From assembly GCA_022801435.1 (NCBI GenBank), contig JAAWSG010000003.1, forward strand, positions 1 through 64,000: DNA of 64,000 nucleotides, read 5' to 3'. This stretch comes from Lawsonibacter sp. (GTDB lineage: Bacteria > Bacillota > Clostridia > Oscillospirales > Oscillospiraceae). The notes beneath the pieces are model-generated. The model was not told the DNA's origin and searched no databases. It worked only from the letters and a program-made list of their open reading frames with translations. This document shows positions 50,867 through 60,701 of the stretch, in pieces (within the stretch, counting starts at the first letter, position 1; each line of letters opens with the position of its first letter). Both the position numbers and the translations under genes were made by a program.

Positions 50867-52111
50867 ATGAGCATTGTAAAGGATATGTCCCTGGCTTCCT
50901 CGGGGCATCAGAAGATCCAGTGGGTGCGGGACTTTATGCCCGCCCTGGGGGGGATTGAGGAGCGCTTCCGCCGGGAAAAACCCTTCGCCGGGCTGACCAT
51001 CGCCGTCTCGGTCCACCTGGAGGCCAAGACCGCCAACCTGGGGCTGGTCCTGCGGGAGGGGGGCGCGGAGGTCCACCTCACCGGCTGCAACCCCCTGTCC
51101 ACCCAGGACGACGTGGCCGCCGCCGTGGCGGACTCCGGGGTGGAGACCTACGGAGTCTACGGGGTGGATATGGAGGAGTATGAGCGCCTCCTGATGGAGA
51201 GCCTCAAGTGCCGTCCCCACCTCATTGTGGACGACGGCGGGGACCTTATCAACCTGCTGGGGGGCAAGTGCGCCCAGTACGCGGACCGGCTCATCGGCGG
51301 CTGTGAGGAGACCACCACCGGCATCCACCGCCTCTACGCCCGGGAGCGGGAGGGCATCCTCCCCTGCCCCATGATGGCGGTGAACGACGCCAAGGCCAAG
51401 CACTACTACGACAACAAGTACGGCACAGGCCAGTCCACCTGGGACGCCATCATGCACACCACCAACCTCATCGTGGCGGGGAAGACGGTGGTGGTGGCCG
51501 GGTACGGCTGGTGCGGCAAGGGCATCGCCATGCGGGCCAAGGGGATGGGAGCCAACGTCATCGTCTGCGAAGTGGACCCCTTCAAGGCCCTGGACGCCAC
51601 CATGGAGAACTTCCGGGTCATGCCCATGGACGAGGCCGCAAAAATCGGGGACATTTTTGTCACCGCCACCGGCTGCAAGGACGTCATTGTAAAGCGCCAC
51701 TTTGAGGTGATGAAGCACAACGCCGTGCTGTGCAACTCGGGCCACTTCGACTGTGAGGTGGACGTGCGGGCCCTGGGTGAGATGTCGAAGGAGAGCTTCC
51801 CCCGGCGGGAGAACATCCAGGGCTACCGGCTGGCGGACGGGCGGGTGCTCAACGTGCTGGCCCAGGGGCGGCTGGTCAATCTGGCGGGGGGCAACGGACA
51901 CCCGGCGGAGATTATGGATATGTCCTTCGCGGTCCAGGCCCTGTCCCTGGAGTGGCTGGTCAAGCACCAGAAGGGATTGGAGAAAAAGGTCTACATCGTG
52001 CCGGACGAGATCGATGACCAGATCGCCCGGGTGAAGCTGGCGGCTATGGGGCTGGCCATTGATGCGCTGACCGAGGAACAGCGGGCCTATCTCTCCGGCT
52101 GGGAGGCGTAA
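50867..52111 (+). CDS. ahcY: Adenosylhomocysteinase
   Basis: 414 residues. Splits S-adenosylhomocysteine into adenosine and homocysteine, feeding homocysteine to MetH. NAD-binding loop GYGWCGKGIAMRAKGMGA. SVHLEAKTANL and DDGGDLINLL are conserved substrate-site blocks, and SGHFDCEVD follows the NAD-binding domain. It lacks the ~40-residue insertion of the longer mitochondrial/proteobacterial class. I chose ATG 50867 (AAGGAG seven nt upstream); ATG 50861 has no proper spacing. Confidence 0.95.
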   Translation: MSIVKDMSLASSGHQKIQWVRDFMPALGGIEERFRREKPFAGLTIAVSVHLEAKTANLGLVLREGGAEVHLTGCNPLSTQDDVAAAVADSGVETYGVYGVDMEEYERLLMESLKCRPHLIVDDGGDLINLLGGKCAQYADRLIGGCEETTTGIHRLYAREREGILPCPMMAVNDAKAKHYYDNKYGTGQSTWDAIMHTTNLIVAGKTVVVAGYGWCGKGIAMRAKGMGANVIVCEVDPFKALDATMENFRVMPMDEAAKIGDIFVTATGCKDVIVKRHFEVMKHNAVLCNSGHFDCEVDVRALGEMSKESFPRRENIQGYRLADGRVLNVLAQGRLVNLAGGNGHPAEIMDMSFAVQALSLEWLVKHQKGLEKKVYIVPDEIDDQIARVKLAAMGLAIDALTEEQRAYLSGWEA

Positions 52112-52112
52112 G

Positions 52113-52616
52113 GTGTACAACGAACTGACCAAAACAGACATCCAGAAGATGCAGGAGGAGCTGGACTACCGCCGCACCACCCTCCGCTCCAAGCTGCTGG
52201 AGGAGGTCAAGGCCGCCCGGGCCTTCGGGGACCTGAGCGAGAATTTTGAGTACAAGGCCGCCAAGCAGGAGAATAACCGCAACGAGAGCCGCATCCGCTA
52301 CCTGGAGAACATGATTAAAACCGCCGTAATCATAGAGGACCGCTCCGGCGCGGACACGGCGGGGCTGTATGACAAGGTGACCATCTGGGTGGAGGACGAG
52401 GAGGAAGAGGAGACCTGGCAGGTGGTCACCACCGTCCGGCAGGATATCAACCGGGGCCGCATCAGCAAGGAGTCCCCCGTGGGCGCGGCTCTGCTGGGGA
52501 CACGGGTGGGGGACCGGGTCCGCATCCAGGTGAACAAGGAGTTTGGCTATTTTGTCCAGATCCGCGCCATCGAGAAGCAGGAGGACGACGGCTCGGCGGA
52601 GCTGAACGCATATTAG
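52113..52616 (+). CDS. greA: GreA/GreB family transcription elongation factor
   Basis: 167 residues. N-terminal coiled coil with GDLSENFEYKAAKQE; the acidic tip (Asp, Glu) would reach the polymerase active site and stimulate RNA cleavage. The C-terminal FKBP-like domain ends with the usual strand set. Starts with GTG two nt after the ahcY stop. A Glu-rich insertion (EDEEEEE) in the second half is unusual but small. Confidence 0.88.
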   Translation: MYNELTKTDIQKMQEELDYRRTTLRSKLLEEVKAARAFGDLSENFEYKAAKQENNRNESRIRYLENMIKTAVIIEDRSGADTAGLYDKVTIWVEDEEEEETWQVVTTVRQDINRGRISKESPVGAALLGTRVGDRVRIQVNKEFGYFVQIRAIEKQEDDGSAELNAY

Positions 52617-52643
52617 GGCGGAAGAGGCTTTCGCCCCATTCTC

Positions 52644-52673
52644 ATAGGTCCCGCCTCCGCGGGGCCTATTTTT
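52644..52673 (+). terminator. Terminator after greA
   Basis: Stem ATAGG(T)CCCGC / GCGGG(G)CCTAT followed by five T, 15 nt before the polA start. Confidence 0.85.
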
Positions 52674-52687
52674 CAGGGGAGGGTTTT

Positions 52688-55378
52688 ATGAAAAAGCTGA
52701 TGGTCCTGGACGGGAACTCCATCATCAACCGGGCCTTCTACGGGGTGAGTCAGGGGCTGGCCACCCGGTCGGGACAGCCCACCAACGCGGTGTTTGGATT
52801 CCTGAACATTTTGAACAAGCTGACCGGGGAGGAGAAGCCGGACGCCCTGTGCGTCACCTTTGACCGCTCCGCCCCCACCTTCCGCCACAAGGCCTTTGAG
52901 GGCTACAAGGCCAACCGGAAGGGGATGCCGGACGAGCTGGCCAGCCAGATGCCCATTTTGAAGGAGGTGCTCGCGGCCATGGGCATCCCCATGTACGAGC
53001 TGGACGGCTGGGAGGCGGACGACCTGCTGGGGACCATCGCCCGGCGGGATGAGGAGGCGGGCTGGACCACCATGATCGTCACCGGGGACAAGGACGCCCT
53101 CCAGCTGGTGACCGAGCAGACCACCGTCAAGCTGGTGTCCACCCGCATGGGCCGCACCACCACCCGGGACATGACCCCGCCGGCCTTCCGGGAGGAGTAC
53201 GGCTTCGACCCCCAAAATATCGTTGACCTGAAGGCCCTTATGGGGGACTCCTCGGACAACTACCCCGGGGTCAAGGGGGTGGGGGAGAAGACCGCCATGG
53301 CTCTCATCCAGCTGTACCACACGGTGGATCACCTCTACAGCCACATGCCGGATATCTGCTCCGCGCCCAACGTGCCCGCCAAGCCCGGCCTGGTGAAAAA
53401 GCTGGAGGAGGGCCGGGAGAGCGCGCTCCTCTCCTATGACCTGGCCACCATCCGCACCGACGCCCCCCTGGACTTCACCCCGGAGGCCAACCTGCGCCGG
53501 GAGCCGGACAACGACAGGCTCTACCGGCTCTTTTTGGACCTGGAGTTCTCCAAGCTCATTGACCGGTACGGCCTCACCGCCCCCCGGGGGGAGGAGCTCT
53601 CCGCGGAGACCCCCGTGTTCCGGGACGCCTGCGCCAGCGAGGTGGTAGAAGCCCGGACCCGGATGGAGGAGCTGCTCGCCCTTTGGCGGGGCGGAACAGG
53701 GGTGGACGTGCTGGCTCTGCCCGGGCTGGACGTGGTGTGCGTGGAGTGGCAGGCGGAGGAGAAAACCGGCCGCGCCGCGCTGTTTTTCGCCAGTAAGCTG
53801 GACTGCCACAACGATTTTCTGCGGCGTTTTTTCTCCGACCCCGCCATTCACAAGACGGCCCACGGGGTGAAAAGCCTGTGCCGGGCTCTGCTGGCCGAGG
53901 GGATTACCCCCGCCGGGTTCGTCTTCGACACCGAGGTGGCCGCCTACCTTCTGGCCCCCAGCGACGGCAGCTACGAGCTGGAAAAGCTGGTGCTGGCCTA
54001 CTTTAAGACCCAGGCCGGCCCGGCCTCCGCCTATCTGGACGAAGGGGCCTTCGGCCCGCTGTCCGATCCCGTGGCCCCGATGGCCGCCCTCACGTCCCAC
54101 TGCGCCTGGACCGGCGCTCTGCGGGAGACCCTCACCGGCCGCCTGCGAAAGCTGGGCATGTGGGAGCTGTATGAGAAGGTGGACCTCCCCCTGTGTCAGG
54201 TGCTGGCCGGGATGGAGGCCGAGGGGTTTCTCATCGACCGGGGGGCGCTGGCGGAGTTTGGAAAAATGCTGTCCGGGCGCATCGAGGAGGTGCAGAAGAC
54301 GGTCTATGCCCTGGCGGGGGAGGACTCCTTCAACATCAACTCCACCCAGCAGCTGGGGCATATCCTCTTTGAAACGCTGGGCCTGTCCCCGGTGAAGAAG
54401 ACCAAGACGGGGTACTCCACCAACGCCGACGTGCTGGACAAGCTCCGGGGGGAGCACCCCATCATCGACAGCATTCTGGAGTACCGCCAGCTGACCAAGC
54501 TGAAGTCCACCTACGCCGACGGGCTGGGCAAGGTCATCGGCCCGGACGGTCGGATACACACCTCCTTTCAGAACACCGTCACCGCCACCGGACGGCTCTC
54601 CTCCACCGAGCCCAACCTGCAAAACATCCCGGTGCGCACCGAGCTGGGGGCGGAGCTGCGCAAAATGTTCGCCGCTCCGCCGGGCAGGGTGCTGGTGGAC
54701 GCGGACTACTCCCAGATCGAGCTGCGGCTGCTGGCCTGCATCTCCGGGGACCAGGCCATGATCGACGGCTTCCACAGCGGCGAGGACATCCACACCATCA
54801 CCGCCTCCCAGGTCTTTGGAGTCCCCCTGGGCGAGGTCACCCCCGCCATGCGCCGCTCCGCCAAGGCGGTGAACTTCGGCATCGTCTACGGCATCTCCCC
54901 CTTCTCCCTCTCCCAGGACATCGGGGTCACCGTCCAGGAGGCCAAGGCGTATATGGAAAAATACTTTGCCCACTACGCCGGGGTGAAGGCCTATATGTCC
55001 CAGGTGGTGGAGCAGGCCAGGAAGGACGGCTTTGTGGCCACGCTCTTTGGCCGGCGGAGATGGATTCCGGAACTGAAATCCTCCAACTTCAATACCCGTT
55101 CCTTTGGGGAGCGGGTGGCCCTCAACGCCCCCATCCAGGGGACCGCCGCCGATATCATCAAAATGGCCATGCTCCAGGTCCACAGCCGGCTGAGGGAGGA
55201 GGGACTGGAGGGGAAGCTGGTCCTCCAGGTCCACGACGAGCTCATTGTGGAGTGCCCCGAGGGGGAGGCGGAGACGGTCCGCGCCCTGCTCAAGGAGGAG
55301 ATGGAGGCGGTGACCTCCCTCCCTGTCCCCCTGCTGGTGGAGGCGGGCGCGGGACGGACCTGGGCGGACGCCCATTGA
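52688..55378 (+). CDS. polA: DNA polymerase I
   Basis: 896 residues. 5'-3' exonuclease (flap) domain at about 1-290 with VTGDKDALQLV and LMGDSSDNYPGVKGVG. The middle 3'-5' exonuclease region (about 310-480) is degenerate: the expected first DxE motif reads LDVVCVEWQ, so proofreading is probably absent, as in other Firmicutes. The polymerase domain starts near 490, with motif A DYSQIELR and motif C QVHDELIVE. ATG 52688 follows GGGGAGGG. No downstream partner in the same direction for about 100 nt. Confidence 0.96.
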   Translation: MKKLMVLDGNSIINRAFYGVSQGLATRSGQPTNAVFGFLNILNKLTGEEKPDALCVTFDRSAPTFRHKAFEGYKANRKGMPDELASQMPILKEVLAAMGIPMYELDGWEADDLLGTIARRDEEAGWTTMIVTGDKDALQLVTEQTTVKLVSTRMGRTTTRDMTPPAFREEYGFDPQNIVDLKALMGDSSDNYPGVKGVGEKTAMALIQLYHTVDHLYSHMPDICSAPNVPAKPGLVKKLEEGRESALLSYDLATIRTDAPLDFTPEANLRREPDNDRLYRLFLDLEFSKLIDRYGLTAPRGEELSAETPVFRDACASEVVEARTRMEELLALWRGGTGVDVLALPGLDVVCVEWQAEEKTGRAALFFASKLDCHNDFLRRFFSDPAIHKTAHGVKSLCRALLAEGITPAGFVFDTEVAAYLLAPSDGSYELEKLVLAYFKTQAGPASAYLDEGAFGPLSDPVAPMAALTSHCAWTGALRETLTGRLRKLGMWELYEKVDLPLCQVLAGMEAEGFLIDRGALAEFGKMLSGRIEEVQKTVYALAGEDSFNINSTQQLGHILFETLGLSPVKKTKTGYSTNADVLDKLRGEHPIIDSILEYRQLTKLKSTYADGLGKVIGPDGRIHTSFQNTVTATGRLSSTEPNLQNIPVRTELGAELRKMFAAPPGRVLVDADYSQIELRLLACISGDQAMIDGFHSGEDIHTITASQVFGVPLGEVTPAMRRSAKAVNFGIVYGISPFSLSQDIGVTVQEAKAYMEKYFAHYAGVKAYMSQVVEQARKDGFVATLFGRRRWIPELKSSNFNTRSFGERVALNAPIQGTAADIIKMAMLQVHSRLREEGLEGKLVLQVHDELIVECPEGEAETVRALLKEEMEAVTSLPVPLLVEAGAGRTWADAH

Positions 55379-55417
55379 CCGGCTATCCCCCCAAAACGGC
55401 CGGTTGTCCCAAACCGG

Positions 55418-55446
55418 TTGCGGGGAGCGGGCTTCTCCGCTACAAT
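55418..55446 (+). promoter_or_regulatory. Promoter of small membrane protein genes
   Basis: TTGCGG (55418-55423), 17-bp spacer, TACAAT (55441-55446). Confidence 0.6.
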
Positions 55447-55481
55447 AGGGGTGACATCGGAACAAGACAGGAGGCCGCCCC

Positions 55482-55889
55482 ATGAAAGACCGCGCTGACA
55501 AGCTCCTTCTCACCGGAGCAGTCCTCTCCCTGGTGATTTACCTGCTCAACCTGTGGGCGCTCCGCATTCCCCTCCCCCGCTGGCTGTACTGGCTCTCCGT
55601 GTTCCAGATGCTGCTGGCGGCGGGTTTCCATGGGGTCCCGGCGTTCTGCATCCAGCGGTTCCTCCTCCGGACGCCCGGACGGAGGCCCCTGGCCGCGCTG
55701 CCTCCCCTCCTGCTGCTGGGCTGGCTGCTGTACTGCTTTTTGGGGCTCATGTCCTCCCGGGACAATTGGGAACCCATCCTGTGGTTTCTCCGGATGTTCG
55801 GCACAATTGCCCCGGCGGCGGGGTGCGCCCTGGCCTGGACGGCGCGCAAAACACGGCGGGGCGGCCGAAAAGGGGGGTATCTGTCCTGA
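55482..55889 (+). CDS. Hypothetical membrane protein, 135 aa
   Basis: Four hydrophobic segments (about 8-28, 33-55, 68-90, 100-118) and a basic C-terminal end. No family recognised; the layout is like small SdpI- or DUF-type integral membrane proteins. ATG 55482 follows GGAGGCCGCCCC. Its stop overlaps the likely start of the next membrane protein. Confidence 0.7.
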   Translation: MKDRADKLLLTGAVLSLVIYLLNLWALRIPLPRWLYWLSVFQMLLAAGFHGVPAFCIQRFLLRTPGRRPLAALPPLLLLGWLLYCFLGLMSSRDNWEPILWFLRMFGTIAPAAGCALAWTARKTRRGGRKGGYLS

Positions 55890-56185
55890 TTGCGGTCCAA
55901 ATTCTGCTTGCCCTCGGCGGCCTTATTACCACCCACATCACCCTGTCCGCCCCCTTCTGTGTGCTCCAGCTGGCTCTGCTCCGGTACAGCACGAGCCAGG
56001 TCATCAAGCTTGCCCCGGCGGCGGCCTCAGCGGCAGGGCTCCTCTGCGGCCTGTGGATTCTGGAGTGGAGCTCCGGCTGGGAGTCCCTGCTGGCCCTGTT
56101 TGTCCTGGTCCCCTCCTGGCTGGGGCTGGTGGGCTGCGGCCTGGGGTGGCTGATCTGGAGGCTGGCTCGGAAACATTTGTGGTGA
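55886..56185 (+). CDS. Hypothetical small membrane protein, about 99 aa, non-standard start
   Basis: Frame encoding three hydrophobic segments ([17 protein letters not shown], a second near residue 40, and a third ending WRLARKHLW). No ATG, GTG or TTG start is available after the previous stop. The frame could begin at CTG 55886, overlapping the TGA, or at an earlier GTG (55823) inside the gene before it. Coupled translation from AGGGGGG is plausible. It resembles the second half of a four-to-seven-helix protein, so the two frames could be one gene broken by a frameshift. Confidence 0.5.
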   Translation: MIAVQILLALGGLITTHITLSAPFCVLQLALLRYSTSQVIKLAPAAASAAGLLCGLWILEWSSGWESLLALFVLVPSWLGLVGCGLGWLIWRLARKHLW

Positions 56186-56202
56186 CGGAAGAGAAAAATC
56201 GG

Positions 56203-56231
56203 TTGATTCTTTGCCGGAGCGGGAGTACAAT
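56203..56231 (+). promoter_or_regulatory. Promoter of the SLH-CAP surface protein gene
   Basis: TTGATT (56203-56208), 17-bp spacer, TACAAT (56226-56231). A 9-bp GC hairpin (56244-56252 with 56257-56265) lies close to the predicted 5' end of the mRNA. Confidence 0.7.
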
Positions 56232-56295
56232 ACCACAGAGCAGCCGGCGGGGTCCCCCCCGCCGGGCAATCTGGAATATGGAAAGGATGACCTCT

Positions 56296-59109
56296 GTGCG
56301 ACAAAAATTGAAGAAGCTGCTGGCCTCCGCCTGTGCCCTGGCGCTGGCCCTGTCCACGGTCCCAGCGGCCTGGGCGGCCCCCGCTTTCTCTGACGTAGGG
56401 GCGGGCAAGTGGTTCCAGCCCTATGTGGAAAAGGCGGTGGATGCCGGCCTGATGAACGGGGTGGGCGGGAACCAGTTCGCCCCCAGCGGCAATCTGACTC
56501 TGGCTCAGGCGGCGGTGCTGGCCTATCAGCTCCACAGCCGGGGCAGCGGGGAGGCGCTTCCCCAGGCCTCCGGACCGTGGTATATGCCCTACTACCAGTA
56601 CTGTCTGGACCACGGCATCCTGGACAGCGGGACCGTGCCCCAGTCCGCCCTGAGCCGGAACGCCACCCGGTACGAGATGGTGGCGGTTTTGGACCGGGCC
56701 CTGCCTGACGGACAGCTGACCGCCATCAACGACCTGCCCGACGACTTCATCCCCGACATCGAGGAGAGCGACCCCTACCGGGCGGCGGTCTACAAGTGGT
56801 ATCGGGCGGGAGCCCTGGCCGGAGACAGCCAGTTCCGCTTCAACGGCCAGAACAGCATCACCAGGGCGGAGGTGTCGGTCATCCTCTGCCAGCTGAACGG
56901 GCTGGTGGAGCGGGCCAAAATCGACCCCGCACAGGCCCCTGTGACCGGCCTGACCATGACCATCCCCCAGCCCTCCATCGCCGTGGGCGGGAGTACAGAG
57001 GCGGCACTGACCCCCAAGCCCAGCAGCGCCTCCACCCAGGGGGCGGTGTGGTCCTCCAGCAACACCTCCGTGGCCACCGTCAGCGGCGGAGTGATTACCG
57101 GCACGGGCGCGGGCACAGCGACCATCACCGCCACCCTCAACGGGGTGTCCGCCACCGGCACGGTGAGCGTCACCATGGACCCCCAGGCGCTCATTGACGA
57201 GGTGGTCCGCCTGACCAACGCCGAGCGGGCCAAGGCGGGCCTGCCCGCCATGGCTGTCCATGACCTGGCCGCTCAGGCCGCCGGAGTGCGGGCCAAGGAG
57301 CTGGAGAAGCTGTTTGACCACACCCGCCCGGACGGCAGGAGCTGCTTTACCGCCCTGGACGAGCTGAAGATCTCCTACATCACCGCCGGAGAGAACATCG
57401 CCACCGCTTTCTCCACCCCCGCCGCGGTGGTGGAGGGCTGGATGAACTCCCCCGGACACAAGGCCAACATCCTGCACAAGGATTTTAACGCCATCGGGGT
57501 GGGCTATGACCAGGGCAACTGGGTACAGCTCTTCCTCCGGGCCGACACGCCCTCCAAGCCGGTCGCCGGGGTGGCGGTGAGCCTGGGCAAAACCAGCCTG
57601 GCGGTGAAGGAGACCACCACCGCCTCCGCCGTTGTGACCCCCAGCGACGCAGCCAATCAAACCGTGACCTGGAGCTCCAGCAATCCCGCCGTGGCTGCGG
57701 TCAGCCGCACCGGCACAGTGACCGCTGTGAAGGCCGGGAGCGCCATCATTACCGCCACCGCCTCCAACGGGGTGAAGGGGAGCCAGACCGTCACCGTCAC
57801 CGAGCCCACGACAGAGGCCGCCAGCATCAGCCTGACCGCCTCCAACAGCACACTGTATCTGGACACCAAGATCATGGTCACCGCCAAAATTGAGCCCGCC
57901 AAGCTCCCCTTCTCCGACCTGACCTGGAGCTCCAGCGACACGTCTGTGGTCACCGTGGAGCCCAAGAGCAGCTACTGCGAGGTGGCCGCTGTGGGTCCGG
58001 GCACGGCTACCATCACCGCCACCGCCTCCAACGGGGTGGAGGGAACCTGCACCGTCACGGTCAAGGACGCCCTTTTGCAGGAGGAATACATTGCGGAGCT
58101 GTTCCGGCTGACCAATGAGGAGCGGGCCAAGGTTGGTCTGCCCCCGCTGGCCACCAACAGCAGCTTGGCCGAGGCGGCGCAGATCCGGGCGGACGAGATG
58201 CCCGAGCTCTTTGACCACACCCGGCCGGACGGGCGGGATTTCAGCACCGTTCTGAATGAGTGCGGGGTGCGGTATTATATGGCGGGCGAGAATATCGTCT
58301 CCAGCGCCTATACCCCGGAGAACGCCATCAAGATGTGGATGAGTTCCCCCGGACACAAGGCGAATATTCTGCAAAGCGGCTTCACCGGTGTCGGCATCGG
58401 CAGGTGCGGCGGGTACTATGTGCAGGTATTTGTGGCTCAGTCGGGAGGGACAAAGCCGGATGACGAAACCGGTACAGGAACAGGGACCGGGACTGGCACA
58501 GGCACTGGGACCGGTACGGGCACTGGAACCGGTACGGGAACTGGCACAGGCACTGGGGCCGGTACGGGAACAGGAACAGGGACCGGGACTGGCACAGGCA
58601 CTGGAACCGGTACGGGAACCGGCACAGGAACAGGGACCGGCACTGGGACCGGCGATACCACCAAGTATCCCTTCCCCCGGTTTGTCTCCGGCAGCGAGGT
58701 CCCCGCGGACGGCAGGACCTACTCCTACCGGGAGGAGTGGACCGATGGGCAGTATCTGGAGGTAGAGGTGCTCAGCGGGAACCGGGTGCGTCTGGCCGGC
58801 TGTGTCAAGCTGGATTCTCTCTACAACTACGCGATTGTGGATGCTGCCGGCGGAAAACCGGTCAACCGTGGGGAGGCGTCCCTGACCCCGGGTGTGCCCT
58901 TTGAAACAATCGCAGAGGTCGACATGGACATTTTGCGCCGCCTCTACGCGGAGAAACCCAATGCCCGGTCCATCCTGAGCGTGATGCTCTGCCAGAACTA
59001 CACCCCGGGCAACAGCGGTTATGCCGGGTTCGGCTTTATGAATATCAGCAGCATAAACCTGGTGCTGGACAGCGAGAACAACTGCCAGCTGGAGCTTGTA
59101 TCCAGATAA
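56296..59109 (+). CDS. SLH/Big2/CAP surface protein with Gly-Thr repeat
   Basis: 937 residues, secreted and wall-associated. Signal peptide about 1-27 (ends AWA), three SLH domains about 30-205 (cell-wall polymer binding), a Big2 Ig-like domain (about 215-295), CAP/SCP domain 1 (about 301-417), two Big2 domains (about 418-595), CAP domain 2 (about 598-717), 30 Gly-Thr dipeptides (726-785), and a C-terminal beta domain of about 150 residues. The CAP domains keep the [22 protein letters not shown] and SPGHKANIL motifs. CAP proteins of bacteria have no agreed activity. GTG 56296 has AAAGGA eight nt upstream and starts just before the basic signal-peptide region. The two CAP domains look like a tandem duplication. 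Confidence 0.9.
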   Translation: MRQKLKKLLASACALALALSTVPAAWAAPAFSDVGAGKWFQPYVEKAVDAGLMNGVGGNQFAPSGNLTLAQAAVLAYQLHSRGSGEALPQASGPWYMPYYQYCLDHGILDSGTVPQSALSRNATRYEMVAVLDRALPDGQLTAINDLPDDFIPDIEESDPYRAAVYKWYRAGALAGDSQFRFNGQNSITRAEVSVILCQLNGLVERAKIDPAQAPVTGLTMTIPQPSIAVGGSTEAALTPKPSSASTQGAVWSSSNTSVATVSGGVITGTGAGTATITATLNGVSATGTVSVTMDPQALIDEVVRLTNAERAKAGLPAMAVHDLAAQAAGVRAKELEKLFDHTRPDGRSCFTALDELKISYITAGENIATAFSTPAAVVEGWMNSPGHKANILHKDFNAIGVGYDQGNWVQLFLRADTPSKPVAGVAVSLGKTSLAVKETTTASAVVTPSDAANQTVTWSSSNPAVAAVSRTGTVTAVKAGSAIITATASNGVKGSQTVTVTEPTTEAASISLTASNSTLYLDTKIMVTAKIEPAKLPFSDLTWSSSDTSVVTVEPKSSYCEVAAVGPGTATITATASNGVEGTCTVTVKDALLQEEYIAELFRLTNEERAKVGLPPLATNSSLAEAAQIRADEMPELFDHTRPDGRDFSTVLNECGVRYYMAGENIVSSAYTPENAIKMWMSSPGHKANILQSGFTGVGIGRCGGYYVQVFVAQSGGTKPDDETGTGTGTGTGTGTGTGTGTGTGTGTGTGTGAGTGTGTGTGTGTGTGTGTGTGTGTGTGTGTGDTTKYPFPRFVSGSEVPADGRTYSYREEWTDGQYLEVEVLSGNRVRLAGCVKLDSLYNYAIVDAAGGKPVNRGEASLTPGVPFETIAEVDMDILRRLYAEKPNARSILSVMLCQNYTPGNSGYAGFGFMNISSINLVLDSENNCQLELVSR
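58471..58650 (+). repeat. 30-unit 6-bp repeat coding (Gly-Thr)n
   Basis: Tandem GGNACN hexamers, one unit changed to Gly-Ala. A 34-bp block is identical at 58475-58508 and 58571-58604, showing expansion in blocks. It forms a flexible linker between the second CAP domain and the C-terminal domain. Length is likely to vary between strains without changing frame. Confidence 0.95.
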
Positions 59110-59119
59110 CGCAATCAAA

Positions 59120-59152
59120 AGAGCGGGCCTTTTCGGAGGTCCGTTCTTTTTT
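59120..59152 (+). terminator. Terminator after the SLH-CAP gene
   Basis: 11-bp stem AGAGCGGGCCT / AGGTCCGTTCT (two G-T pairs), 6-nt loop, six T. Confidence 0.88.
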
Positions 59153-59154
59153 GC

Positions 59155-59183
59155 TTGCCCAACGGGGAAAAGCCTGCTATACT
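59155..59183 (+). promoter_or_regulatory. Promoter of rimI-tsaD
   Basis: TTGCCC (59155-59160), 17-bp spacer, TATACT (59178-59183). Confidence 0.65.
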
Positions 59184-59232
59184 ATACAAAATAAAAGCGA
59201 GACGCGGTCAAATCAAGCAAGGAGGTTTGCGT

Positions 59233-59694
59233 ATGTATTATGAGATCGTCCCCATGGACCGCAGCCACATCTCCCAGATTGCCGCTCTGGAACGGGCCTG
59301 CTTCTCCGACCCGTGGAGCGAGGGCCTGCTGGAGGACGCCCTCTTCGACCCCCAAACCAACTTCATCGTGGCCGAGGACGGGGAGGAGGGGTACGTTCTG
59401 GGGTATGCCGGCCTCCACACCATCCTGGACGAGGGGTATATTGACAACATCGCTGTCGCGCCCGACGCCCGGCGGCACGGGGTGGCCTCCGCCCTGCTGG
59501 ACGTGTTCTGCCGCTTCGGAGCCGCCCATCTGGCCTTCCTCTCCCTGGAGGTCCGGGCCTCCAACGCCCCCGCCATCGGCCTGTATGAGAAGCACGGCTT
59601 TCATCCGGCGGGCCTGCGGCGGGATTACTACCACTCCCCCAAAGAGGACGCCCTGATTATGACCCGGGACTTCAAAGGAGGGGGCGCGTCGTGA
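59233..59694 (+). CDS. rimI: Ribosomal-protein-alanine N-acetyltransferase
   Basis: 153-residue GNAT-family acetyltransferase. ERACFSDPWSEGLL at the start and the acetyl-CoA loop (VAPDARRHGVASALL) identify the RimI group, followed by LEVRASNAPAIGLYEKHGF. It sits directly before tsaD with a 4-nt overlap, the standard tsaB/rimI/tsaD context; tsaB and tsaE are not in the window. ATG 59233 has AAGGAGG seven nt upstream. Confidence 0.92.
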   Translation: MYYEIVPMDRSHISQIAALERACFSDPWSEGLLEDALFDPQTNFIVAEDGEEGYVLGYAGLHTILDEGYIDNIAVAPDARRHGVASALLDVFCRFGAAHLAFLSLEVRASNAPAIGLYEKHGFHPAGLRRDYYHSPKEDALIMTRDFKGGGAS

Positions 59695-60701
59695 ACATCC
59701 TTGCCATCGAATCCTCCTGTGACGACACCGCCGCCGCCGTGGTGCGGGACGGGCGGGAGGTGCTGTCCGGCTGTGTGTCCTCCCAGATTGAGATGCACGC
59801 GGTCTACGGCGGGGTGGTCCCGGAGATCGCCTCCCGGAAGCATGTGGAGGCCATCTCGTATCTGGCGGACCGGGCGGTCTCGGAGGCCGGACTGACCAAG
59901 TCCAGCCTGGACGCCGTGGCTGTCACCTACGCCCCCGGCCTGATCGGGGCGGTGCTGGTGGGGGTCAACTTCGCCAAGGGGGCGGCGCTGGCCCTGGACC
60001 TGCCCCTCATCCCCGTCCACCACGTTCGGGGCCACATCGCCGCCAACTACATCACCCACCCATCGCTGGAGCCCCCCTTTGTCTGCCTGTGCGTCTCCGG
60101 GGGGACCACCGCCATTGTGGATGTGCGCTCCTACACCGAGATGTCCGTCCTGGGGAGCACCCGGGACGACGCCGCCGGGGAGTGCTTTGACAAGGTGGCC
60201 CGGGTGCTGGGCATCGGATACCCCGGCGGGCCCCCCATGGACCGGCTGGCTCAGGGCGGAGACGGGGACCGGTACACCCTCCCCGTTGCCCATGTGGCGG
60301 GGGCGGAGCTGGATATGTCCTTCTCAGGGCTGAAGACCGCCAGCCTGAACCTGATCCACAACGCCCGGCAGAAGGGGGAGGAATTGGACCTGCCCTCCTT
60401 CGCCGCCAGCTTCGGACGGGCGGTGCGGGACAGCCTGGTTCCACGGGTGATGCAGGCCGCCCGGGAAACGGGATACCAAAAAATCGCCGTGGCCGGAGGG
60501 GTGGCCGCCAACAGCGCGATCCGGGCAGGGCTCCAGGCCGCCTGCGGGGAGAGCGGGGACGCCCTCTTTCTCCCGGAGCTGAAATACTGCGGGGACAACG
60601 CCGCCATGATCGGGTGTCAGGGGTTTTATGAGTATCAGGCCGGCCGCACCGCGGGCTGGGACCTGAACGCCTGGGCCACCCGGGACATCTCCCTGGGATA
60701 A
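59691..60701 (+). CDS. tsaD: tRNA N6-threonylcarbamoyladenosine transferase TsaD
   Basis: 336 residues. Transfers the threonylcarbamoyl group to A37 of ANN-decoding tRNAs, with TsaB and TsaE. ASKHA fold with IESSCDDTAAA at the start and the metal-binding pair in HHVRGHIAAN. The SGGTT phosphate loop and CGDNAAMIG near the end are also present. GTG 59691 overlaps the rimI stop. Confidence 0.96.
   Translation: MNILAIESSCDDTAAAVVRDGREVLSGCVSSQIEMHAVYGGVVPEIASRKHVEAISYLADRAVSEAGLTKSSLDAVAVTYAPGLIGAVLVGVNFAKGAALALDLPLIPVHHVRGHIAANYITHPSLEPPFVCLCVSGGTTAIVDVRSYTEMSVLGSTRDDAAGECFDKVARVLGIGYPGGPPMDRLAQGGDGDRYTLPVAHVAGAELDMSFSGLKTASLNLIHNARQKGEELDLPSFAASFGRAVRDSLVPRVMQAARETGYQKIAVAGGVAANSAIRAGLQAACGESGDALFLPELKYCGDNAAMIGCQGFYEYQAGRTAGWDLNAWATRDISLG

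Noticed and set aside
52688..55378. Functional 3'-5' proofreading in DNA polymerase I
   Set aside because: The catalytic Asp/Glu motif of the exonuclease domain is not preserved, as is usual in Firmicutes.
58471..58650. CRISPR-like array
   Set aside because: Units are 6 bp with no spacers; the run is in frame inside a gene.
55747..59118. 1123-residue open frame opposite the SLH-CAP gene, including a Val-Pro or Ser/Cys-rich repeat
   Set aside because: Mirror image of the Gly-Thr repeat and of the CAP/Big2 coding sequence; no start signal.
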